A stretch of 11,496 nucleotides of DNA from Roseburia sp. GTDB lineage: Bacteria > Bacillota_A > Clostridia > Lachnospirales > Lachnospiraceae. This document shows positions 6,456 through 11,496 of the stretch, in pieces; position 1 is the stretch's first letter, and each line of letters starts with the position of its first letter. The position numbers were made by a program, and so were the translations under genes. The DNA lies in the NCBI GenBank assembly GCA_017547315.1, contig JAFYQA010000132.1, forward strand, positions 1-11,496. Direction: 5' to 3'. The notes under the pieces were generated by a model, which saw only the letters and a program-made list of their open reading frames with translations, ran no database searches and had not been told where the DNA came from.

Positions 6456-6478
6456 GGTTTTGGAAAGGAGAGGCTGAT

Positions 6479-7297
6479 ATGACAATTAAAGAATTTTCAA
6501 AGCTTTGTGGATGCAATCCGCAGACTCTTCGATATTATGATCGTGAGAATCTACTAAAACCGGTTAAGGTAGATGAGTGGTCAGGATATCGATTTTATGG
6601 GGAGGAACAAGCGATTGTTTTTGTAAAGATAAAAAATCTGCAAAAAGCAGGTTTTTCAATTGAAGAAATAAGAGGATTGCTAAATAAAGATGATACGGAA
6701 ATCTATTATGCTTTTGAAACAAAAATAGCTGAAGAAGAAAAACGATTACAAGAGATTAAAAATATTCAAAAGACATATCAGACCGAGATAACAAATATGA
6801 AAAATAGAATTGAAACATTGCATAAGTCTATTAAGGAGTCAATGGAAGCGTACTCCCCTGTTGAAGAGTTTGGTATTGAGCATAAAGACTATAATGAAAT
6901 AGTGAAAAATGTGGATGACTTCTTCGGAAGAATGCTTGAAACAGAAGATTTGTCAAAGTATGAGCTTACGGATTACTCAGATGAGAATAGGAAAAAGGAA
7001 GAACAAAATTTTTATGAGTGTTTAGCCAATCCGAATCTCGAAATTGTTTTAGAGAAACATGGATGGAAAAATGTGAAAGATTTTTACGATGAAATTCCTG
7101 AACTGGCGGAAGGCAAAGAGTATTTCTTCTTATTCAAACTGGAAAAAGAAAAAGTAGAGAACACAGCATTTGCAAATACTCTCTTGGGAATCTTGTGTCT
7201 AAAAAATCCGGACAGAAAAATGAGTTTAAAATGTAACGTGATATATTCTGATGATGGAGATAATCATTTTTGGCTTTTAAAATCTGGAAATGAATAG
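6479..7297 (+). CDS. MerR-family transcriptional regulator
   Basis: A 272-residue regulator. Residues 1-70 are the MerR winged helix-turn-helix: TIKEFSKLCGCNPQTLRYYD (2-21) with the LRYYDRENLLKP signature, SGYRFY (35-40), and KAGFSIEEIRGLL (56-68). Residues 75-122 are a long charged coiled coil for dimerisation. Residues 123-272 are an effector domain I cannot assign; it contains KHGWKNVKDFYDEIPEL and a C-terminal FWLL, has few cysteines, and so is unlikely to be a metal- or redox-sensing MerR and more likely binds an organic ligand. The ATG at 6479 has AGGAG (6466-6470) 8 nt upstream. It is monocistronic: its own 19-bp-spacer promoter lies upstream and a terminator follows at 7364. The only neighbour upstream is the aldo/keto reductase remnant, which may once have been its target. 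Confidence 0.9.
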   Translation: MTIKEFSKLCGCNPQTLRYYDRENLLKPVKVDEWSGYRFYGEEQAIVFVKIKNLQKAGFSIEEIRGLLNKDDTEIYYAFETKIAEEEKRLQEIKNIQKTYQTEITNMKNRIETLHKSIKESMEAYSPVEEFGIEHKDYNEIVKNVDDFFGRMLETEDLSKYELTDYSDENRKKEEQNFYECLANPNLEIVLEKHGWKNVKDFYDEIPELAEGKEYFFLFKLEKEKVENTAFANTLLGILCLKNPDRKMSLKCNVIYSDDGDNHFWLLKSGNE

Positions 7298-7363
7298 TCG
7301 GGGATGGGGTATTGATTGTTTTATGGAAAATGAAAAGTATTTGAGTGTATAGAAGAATATCAA

Positions 7364-7402
7364 AGGAGGAGCCAAAAGTTAAGTTTAGCTCCTCCTCTTT
7401 TT
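7364..7402. terminator. bidirectional terminator between merR and the ferredoxin gene
   Basis: GGAGGAGC (7365-7372) pairs with GCTCCTCC (7388-7395), extended by A7364-T7396 outside and AAA/TTT inside the loop. On the plus strand the stem runs into TCTTTTT (7396-7402); on the minus strand a shorter T-run (complement of 7362-7364) follows. It serves merR and the convergent ferredoxin-like gene. Confidence 0.85.
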
Positions 7403-7414
7403 GCAAGTAATGAG

Positions 7415-8116
7415 TTATTCCAAAATCCTGCCATCCGTTGAAATCGTTACAACACTCCAAGGAATGAATTTTCCGCTGGCCTGTAATGCACGTTTTGCGG
7501 CATTCTCAAGACCACCACAGCAAGGCACTTCCATGCGGACAATCTTAACGCTCTTGATATTGTTGTTGGCGATAATTGCAGTGAGTTTTTCGGCATAGTC
7601 ACCTTCATCCAGTTTTGGACAGCCTACCAGAGTAACGTGGTTGCGAATAAATTCGTTGTGGAAGTTACCATAAGCGTAAGCGGTACAATCCGCAGCAATT
7701 AACAGATTAGCATTTTCGTAATAAGGAGCCTTTGTAGGCAGAAGTTTAATCTGCACCGGCCACTGAGAAAGCTGGCTGGTAACAGGAGCGGAAGGAATGG
7801 TACAAGTATTTTCTGAACGTTTCAAAGTTTTTGCTGCCGTACCCGGGCATCCACAAGGAAGCGGTGCAGCTGTGTTTTTTGCGACTTTTGCAGCAAGAAC
7901 TGCAGCCTCGTTATAAGCAGGAGCTTCGCGTTCTTCAAAAGAAATCGCATCCGTAGGGCAAGCTGGCAGGCAGTCGCCTAAACCGTCGCAGTAATCCTCA
8001 CGGGTAAGTTTTGCTTTTCCATCTATCATTTCAATTGCGCCTTCGTGGCAGGCAGCGGCACAGGCACCACAGCCGTTACATTTTTCTTCGTCGATTTTAA
8101 TAATTTTTCTAAGCAT
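7415..8116 (-). CDS. ferredoxin-like iron-sulphur protein (4Fe-4S binding)
   Basis: A 233-residue cytoplasmic protein. Residues 1-60 are a two-cluster ferredoxin module. The first motif is complete: C13-x2-C16-x2-C19-x3-C23. The second, C43-x2-L46-x2-C49-x3-C53-P, has Leu where the second Cys should be, so it probably holds a 3Fe-4S cluster or a loosely ligated one. The remaining ~170 residues contain further conserved-looking Cys: CGC (88-90), C105, C144, VGCPKLDEGD (164-173) and PCCGG (198-202), suggesting another redox or metal site. Such proteins occur beside Crp/Fnr regulators and, in many Clostridia, the hybrid-cluster protein gene, so a role in nitrosative or oxidative stress is a reasonable guess; hcp is not in this window. 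The ATG at 8116 has AAGGGG 5' of it; an upstream in-frame start at 8149 would bury that site. Confidence 0.85.
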   Translation of the reverse strand: MLRKIIKIDEEKCNGCGACAAACHEGAIEMIDGKAKLTREDYCDGLGDCLPACPTDAISFEEREAPAYNEAAVLAAKVAKNTAAPLPCGCPGTAAKTLKRSENTCTIPSAPVTSQLSQWPVQIKLLPTKAPYYENANLLIAADCTAYAYGNFHNEFIRNHVTLVGCPKLDEGDYAEKLTAIIANNNIKSVKIVRMEVPCCGGLENAAKRALQASGKFIPWSVVTISTDGRILE

Positions 8117-8147
8117 TTTATTTCCCCTTTCTTGATGTTCTAAGTGC

Positions 8148-8153
8148 ATTATA
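8148..8153 (-). promoter_or_regulatory. -10 box of the ferredoxin-like gene
   Basis: On the minus strand this reads TATAAT, giving an inferred start at 8141 and a 25-nt leader. The sequence 17 bp upstream (CAGACT on the minus strand) matches a -35 box poorly, as expected for a promoter needing an activator. Confidence 0.6.
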
Positions 8154-8163
8154 TTACAATTAC

Positions 8164-8169
8164 TAAAAT
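8164..8169 (+). promoter_or_regulatory. probable -10 box of the Crp/Fnr gene
   Basis: TAAAAT gives an inferred start near 8176, 29 nt before the start codon. There is no convincing -35 (TAAGTG at the 17-bp position). The transcript start would fall inside the dyad at 8176-8189. Confidence 0.4.
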
Positions 8170-8175
8170 AAGTCT

Positions 8176-8189
8176 GTTGTTTTTACAAC
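8176..8189. promoter_or_regulatory. Crp/Fnr-type operator dyad
   Basis: GTTGT-TTTT-ACAAC is a perfect 5-4-5 dyad of the length and layout of Crp/Fnr-family sites. Its centre (8182.5) is 41.5 bp upstream of the inferred ferredoxin transcript start, the class II activation position, while it covers +1 to +14 of the regulator's own inferred transcript. The likely result is activation of the ferredoxin gene and self-repression. Confidence 0.6.
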
Positions 8190-8204
8190 GAAAAGGTGGT
8201 TCTT

Positions 8205-8864
8205 ATGGAAAAATATATTCCAATTTTAGCAAAAACAAGATTGTTTTCCGGGGCGAGTGAAGAAGAAATAGGCATGATGCTTAACTGTTTGCAGGCAAAA
8301 CTTCAAACTTATAAAAAAGGTGAATACGTATTTCACCAAGGCGAAGAATTAAGTAATATCATGGTTTTGGTGGAGGGAGGTCTTCATATCCGGCGAGATG
8401 ATTACTGGGGAAATCGTAGTATTATGAATATCATCGGTGTCGGGGAAATGTTTGGAGAGGCATACGTGGCACCGGATAGCGGTGTGTTGCTTAATGACGT
8501 GATAGCGGTGGAGGATAGTGTAGTACTGTTTTTTGATGTGAAACGAACACTTACTACCTGCCCTTTAGCATGCGCATTCCACGCTGCGGCGGTGCAGAAC
8601 TTATTTTTTTCAATATCCGAGAAAAATAGAAAACTTGTACAAAAATTGGGGCACATGTCGAAACGTTCCACCAGGGAAAAATTAATGTCTTATTTGTCGG
8701 AGGAGGCGAGAAAGCAAAATAGTACAACTTTCTCGATTCCGTTTAATCGCCAGCAGCTGGCGGACTTTTTGTCGGTGGACCGTAGTGCGATGTCAAATGA
8801 ACTGTGTAAAATGCGGGATGAAGGGTTGATTACATTTGAGAAAAGCCGGTTTACTCTATTGTAA
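8205..8864 (+). CDS. Crp/Fnr-family transcriptional regulator
   Basis: A 219-residue regulator. Residues 12-112 form the cyclic-nucleotide-binding-like beta roll (KKGEYVFHQGEE at 37-48, GEMFGE at 80-85); 115-150 include the dimer helix; 152-219 form the winged helix, with NRQQLADFLSVDRSAMSNEL (181-200) as the helix-turn-helix. There is no N-terminal Cys cluster of the oxygen-sensing Fnr type, and no clear cAMP-binding Arg-Ser pair after GEMFGE (AYVAPDSG follows), so the signal is unknown; Cys119 and Cys123 lie at the top of the dimer helix. Heme/NO-sensing HcpR-type regulators are a plausible relative given the ferredoxin partner. The ATG at 8205 has AAAGGTGG (8192-8199) at ideal spacing; an in-frame GTG at 8196 overlaps that site and is unlikely. 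Divergent from the iron-sulphur gene with a shared operator. Confidence 0.92.
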   Translation: MEKYIPILAKTRLFSGASEEEIGMMLNCLQAKLQTYKKGEYVFHQGEELSNIMVLVEGGLHIRRDDYWGNRSIMNIIGVGEMFGEAYVAPDSGVLLNDVIAVEDSVVLFFDVKRTLTTCPLACAFHAAAVQNLFFSISEKNRKLVQKLGHMSKRSTREKLMSYLSEEARKQNSTTFSIPFNRQQLADFLSVDRSAMSNELCKMRDEGLITFEKSRFTLL

Positions 8865-8930
8865 AAGTATTTTTAGAGGAGTAGTGTTTGAGAAGAGGAA
8901 TGATTTAGCAATCTTTGGATAGATAATACA

Positions 8931-8964
8931 AAAGGCAGTTCACATCAAGTTGTGAACTGCCTTT
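8931..8964. terminator. bidirectional terminator between the Crp/Fnr and cyclophilin genes
   Basis: A perfect 14-bp stem (8931-8944 with 8951-8964, outer arm AAAGGCAG/CTGCCTTT) and a 6-nt loop, lying between convergent genes. The stem's own A and T ends supply a U-run in both directions (TTTTG on the minus strand, CTTTATAAT on the plus). Confidence 0.88.
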
Positions 8965-8985
8965 ATAATAGTCATACGTTTAGAA

Positions 8986-9504
8986 TTAGCATTTTTCTGG
9001 TTCTGGATATTCCACGCCCTGTGTATCAACAGTAACTTTTTTCATAACACAAGAGGCGATTGGTCTGTCCATGTAATCTGTTGGGATACCAGCGATTTCA
9101 TTTACTACGTCCATACCTTCGATAAGCTTGCCGAATGCAGCGTAAGCGCCATCTAAGTGTGGAGAAGTTTTGTGCATGATGAAGAACTGTGAACCAGCTG
9201 AGTCTGGATGCATCGCTCTTGCCATTGATAACACACCTTCCGTATGTTTTAAGTTGTTTTCGAAACCATTCTGGTTGAACTCACCTTTGATGCCGTAGCC
9301 AGGGCCGCCCATACCTGTTCCGTCAGGACATCCGCCCTGAATCATGAAACCAGCGATAACGCGGTGGAAGATAAGACCATCGTAGTAGCCTTTTTTTACT
9401 AAGCTTACAAAGTTGTTTACTGTATTTGGAGCGATTTCAGGATAAAGCTCCGCTTTCATGATTGTACCATTTTCCATTTCAAATGTTACGATTGGATTTG
9501 CCAT
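8986..9504 (-). CDS. cyclophilin-type peptidyl-prolyl cis-trans isomerase
   Basis: A 172-residue cytoplasmic protein-folding enzyme (no signal peptide or lipobox) that speeds cis-trans change at Xaa-Pro bonds. The cyclophilin core is complete: GLIFHRVIAGFMIQGG (43-58) with the catalytic Arg48, Phe53 and Gln56; GVLSMARA (90-97); SAGSQFFI (102-109); and HLDGAYAAFGKL (116-127). His116 stands where human cyclophilin A has Trp121, a change common in bacterial members and linked to weak cyclosporin binding (family knowledge). Length is near that of bacterial PpiB with a short acidic C-terminal tail. The ATG at 9504 has AGGAG just upstream, and TATAAT on the minus strand (9522-9527) is a likely -10 without a clear -35. 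It is monocistronic, convergent with the Crp/Fnr gene and divergent from the acetyltransferase. Confidence 0.95.
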   Translation of the reverse strand: MANPIVTFEMENGTIMKAELYPEIAPNTVNNFVSLVKKGYYDGLIFHRVIAGFMIQGGCPDGTGMGGPGYGIKGEFNQNGFENNLKHTEGVLSMARAMHPDSAGSQFFIMHKTSPHLDGAYAAFGKLIEGMDVVNEIAGIPTDYMDRPIASCVMKKVTVDTQGVEYPEPEKC

Positions 9505-9544
9505 AATTGTTCTCCTGTTCTATTATATGATATACTAGTGAGAA

Positions 9545-9613
9545 AGGTAGATATAGGTACAAACAGACATTGCAAATTTGCTTGCGAAGGTCTGCTTGTA
9601 TCTATATCTATCT
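9545..9613. repeat. 24-bp-stem hairpin between divergent genes
   Basis: The arms 9545-9568 and 9590-9613 pair over 24 bp with two G-T wobbles and one A-C mismatch; the outer part is AGGTAGATATAG against CTATATCTATCT. GCAA (9572-9575)/TTGC (9582-9585) can continue the stem inside the 21-nt loop. No T-run follows on either strand, so it is not an ordinary terminator. It lies between the cyclophilin -10 (9522) and the acetyltransferase -10 (9675). Confidence 0.8.
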
Positions 9614-9674
9614 AGCGATTAGCCACAGCGAGATGAAGCGCAATGGAATCGAGCTGTCCTTTCGCACTAACATA

Positions 9675-9680
9675 TATAAT
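9675..9680 (+). promoter_or_regulatory. -10 box of the acetyltransferase gene
   Basis: TATAAT in a CATATATAAT context, 46 bp before the chosen ATG. No convincing -35 box at 16-18 bp. Confidence 0.4.
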
Positions 9681-9725
9681 ACATTAAAAAGAAACATCAG
9701 TAAAGAGAAAGGTGTCGCAACCATT

Positions 9726-10640
9726 ATGAAAATTATTATTTGGGATTTACCGGAAAAAGAAATTGCATATTTAAAAAAGAACTGTGCCATGCAATTTGTG
9801 ACGGGAGATATCTGCATTATGGGACCGGAATCTGCAGAAGATATTTATGCAGAGATAGATAGAGGCAGATTGCCGACAAAAGAAATACTGATTATTTCAA
9901 AAAATTCGGAGATTCTTAAGGAAAGTACTCATTCTGGAATGATTACAATCGGATATCTGCCGCCGCAGAGGACAGGCGATAGAAGGACTGCTGACAATGG
10001 AGATGAAAAACAAGAAATAAGTACAAGCCGGTTAGCAGCTGAACCAGGATTTCCACAAGTTGACATGATCGTAGAAGGTTTCGAAGAAGTGGATTATGAT
10101 TTTTTTGAAAAAATATATCAGAGGCATCATGGTTTGCCGTGGAAGATTTTAGAGACGGAGCGCTTGCTGGTGCGAGAATTGGCATTGTCGGATGTAAAAG
10201 ACCTTTTTGAGTTGTATTCTTATGAGGGAATGACCGATTTTATGGAAGGCTTGTATCCGTATGAGGAGGAGTACGAGTATCAGAAAGCTTATATAGAAAA
10301 TATGTATTATTTTTTCGGGTATGGCATGTGGCTGGTGTTTGAAAAAGAGACTGGAAAACTAGTAGGAAGAGCCGGCGTCGAACACAGAGAAGCTTTAGAA
10401 GGAGAATTAGAGTTAGGTTATGCGATCGGAACGCCGTGGCAGGGAAAGGGATATGCGATGGAAGTATGCCAGGGAATATTAGAATATGTTCGGGAGGAAC
10501 TAGGGTTTGAGGAGATCTGTAGTTTGGTCCAGCCTGAGAATACAGCGTCCATTCGTTTGCAGGAAAAATTAGGTTTTACGTTAGAAACAGAAATTATTTT
10601 GGATGGGATAAGCTACAAAAAGTACAAGAAATCGCTTTAA
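9726..10640 (+). CDS. GNAT acetyltransferase with an extra N-terminal domain
   Basis: A 304-residue protein in two parts. Residues 141-300 are a RimJ-like GNAT N-acetyltransferase: TERLLVRELALSD (144-156) opens the fold, ELELGYAIGTPWQGKGYAME (227-246) is the acetyl-CoA loop (QGKGYA, 239-244), and NTASIRLQEKLGF (272-284) is motif B. It should transfer acetyl from acetyl-CoA to an amine; the acceptor is unknown. Residues 1-139 open with MKIIIWDLPEKE and contain ILIISKNSEIL and MIVEGFEEVDYDFFEKIYQRHHGLPW. This resembles the end of a HAD-like hydrolase domain, probably decayed or regulatory since no full catalytic Asp motif is seen; residues 84-110 are a hydrophilic linker. The ATG at 9726 has GAAAGGTG upstream; the open frame extends to 9570 but that part crosses the hairpin and promoter and has unconvincing composition. 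Confidence 0.85.
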   Translation: MKIIIWDLPEKEIAYLKKNCAMQFVTGDICIMGPESAEDIYAEIDRGRLPTKEILIISKNSEILKESTHSGMITIGYLPPQRTGDRRTADNGDEKQEISTSRLAAEPGFPQVDMIVEGFEEVDYDFFEKIYQRHHGLPWKILETERLLVRELALSDVKDLFELYSYEGMTDFMEGLYPYEEEYEYQKAYIENMYYFFGYGMWLVFEKETGKLVGRAGVEHREALEGELELGYAIGTPWQGKGYAMEVCQGILEYVREELGFEEICSLVQPENTASIRLQEKLGFTLETEIILDGISYKKYKKSL

Positions 10641-10676
10641 ATCGTCTGAAAATGCCATGTACACGTTGATTAAGCG

Positions 10677-10705
10677 TTGCTTTTTAGGGAAAAATAAAAT
10701 ATAAT
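10677..10705 (+). promoter_or_regulatory. rel promoter
   Basis: TTGCTT (10677-10682), 17-bp spacer, TATAAT (10700-10705). The transcript would start near 10712, giving a 31-nt leader. No clear terminator is seen for the upstream acetyltransferase gene. Confidence 0.65.
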
Positions 10706-10742
10706 ATTTAGATACTATTTTCGATAAAAGAGAGAGACAAGT

Positions 10743-11496
10743 ATGGTAGAATTTTCTGCAAATCAAATCGAACAGAAACTGAAAAAGATGAAGGAATTTG
10801 AGAGTCCGGAAGTATTATACGACGAACTCATTGCGAGTGTGCGCAAATATCACCCTTCAGCCGACATAACACAGATTGAGAAAGCATACCGTATTGCTTA
10901 TGAAGCACACGATGGGCAGGTTCGCAAATCAGGAGAACCCTACATTATTCATCCGTTGTGTGTTGCCATCATTTTGGCGGATTTAGAATTAGATAAGGAA
11001 ACGATTGTGTCCGGTCTGCTTCATGATGTAGTGGAAGATACCGTCATGACCGACGAGGAGATTAAAAAAGAATTCGGAGCAGAAGTGGCTCTTTTAGTAG
11101 ATGGTGTTACCAAGTTAGGACAGTTATCTTACGACGCTGATAAAGTAGAAGTGCAGGCAGAGAATCTTCGTAAGATGTTCCTTGCCATGGCAAAGGACAT
11201 CCGCGTTATTTTGATAAAACTTGCTGACCGTCTTCATAATATGCGTACCTTAAAGCATATGAAGCCGGAGAAGCAGCGTGAGAAAGCCAGAGAGACGATG
11301 GAGATTTATGCACCTTTAGCACAGCGTCTTGGTATCTCCAAAATTAAAATAGAATTAGATGATTTATCATTAAAATATTTAGAACCAGAAGCGTATAAGG
11401 ATTTAGGAGCACAGATTGCGCAACGTAAAAGTGCTCGCGAAGAATATGTGCAGTCTCTAGTGACAGAAGTGAAAAACCACATTGATAATGCTGAAA
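10743..11496 (+). CDS. rel: bifunctional (p)ppGpp synthetase/hydrolase Rel, 5' part
   Basis: The first 251 residues of a RelA/SpoT homologue; the gene runs off the right edge. Residues about 46-200 are the HD hydrolase domain: PYIIHPL (66-72, metal-binding His70), SGLLHDVVEDT (90-100, His94-Asp95 plus Glu98-Asp99), and IKLADRLHNMRTL (158-170, Asp162). This matches the active site of the Streptococcus Rel hydrolase, with Arg61 in the substrate loop (HDGQVRKSGE). All hydrolase residues are present, so this is a true bifunctional Rel type and not a hydrolase-dead RelA. The linker toward the synthetase domain begins near 200; synthetase, TGS and ACT domains should follow outside. The start is an ATG at 10743 with a weak purine-rich site (AGAGAGAGA, 10729-10737) and no GGAGG, which may keep translation low. 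It degrades alarmone made by itself and by the RelQ enzyme at 3302. Confidence 0.95.
   Translation, partial: MVEFSANQIEQKLKKMKEFESPEVLYDELIASVRKYHPSADITQIEKAYRIAYEAHDGQVRKSGEPYIIHPLCVAIILADLELDKETIVSGLLHDVVEDTVMTDEEIKKEFGAEVALLVDGVTKLGQLSYDADKVEVQAENLRKMFLAMAKDIRVILIKLADRLHNMRTLKHMKPEKQREKARETMEIYAPLAQRLGISKIKIELDDLSLKYLEPEAYKDLGAQIAQRKSAREEYVQSLVTEVKNHIDNAE

Noticed and set aside
6124..6477. Separate 117-residue gene before merR
   Set aside because: Its first ~80 residues are the late part of the aldo/keto reductase, and the rest is A+T-rich read-through; better treated as pseudogene.
9570..9725. 52-residue N-terminal extension of the acetyltransferase
   Set aside because: It would be coded across the 24-bp hairpin and the likely promoter and has unconvincing composition; the ATG at 9726 has a better ribosome site and a sensible protein start.

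Overview
The window looks like chromosomal DNA from a low-to-moderate GC Clostridia, most likely a Lachnospiraceae relative. The grounds are strong AGGAG-type ribosome binding sites, occasional TTG starts, NiaR-type NAD control, a RelQ-like small alarmone synthetase plus a bifunctional Rel, an Fnr-type regulator paired with a ferredoxin-like protein, and small conserved hypotheticals of the sort found in that family. Genus cannot be fixed by eye.

Left part (1-2680): the 3' end of a TrmH/SpoU RNA methyltransferase, a short conserved hypothetical protein with a TTG start, and the niacin-responsive repressor niaR all read rightward and end at a strong terminator near 1350. A free-standing PTS-type IIC membrane protein follows. 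It has its own clear promoter and an operator-like stretch between the -10 box and the start codon.

Middle part (2680-5870): about 575 bp with no credible gene hold the most unusual structure here. Eight copies of a TTGGGYG half-site alternate in orientation in exact 52-bp register (2698-2892), followed by several further hairpins. After this comes a two-gene operon of a relQ-type (p)ppGpp synthetase and a Uup-like ABC-F ATPase.

Right of centre (5870-7400): an aldo/keto reductase broken by an internal, frame-shifting deletion and a lost 3' end, then a MerR-family regulator whose promoter has the long 19-bp spacer typical of MerR control, closed by a terminator shared with the next, convergent gene.

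Right part (7400-11496): a ferredoxin-like iron-sulphur protein (minus strand) and a Crp/Fnr regulator (plus strand) diverge from an 88-bp region. That region carries a 5-4-5 dyad centred 41.5 bp upstream of the inferred ferredoxin transcript start, the class II activator position. A cyclophilin (minus), a two-domain GNAT acetyltransferase (plus) separated from it by a 24-bp-stem hairpin, and the 5' two-thirds of a kilobase of the bifunctional rel gene complete the window. Two (p)ppGpp enzymes about 7 kb apart, one coupled to a ribosome-associated ATPase, make the stringent response a recurring theme.
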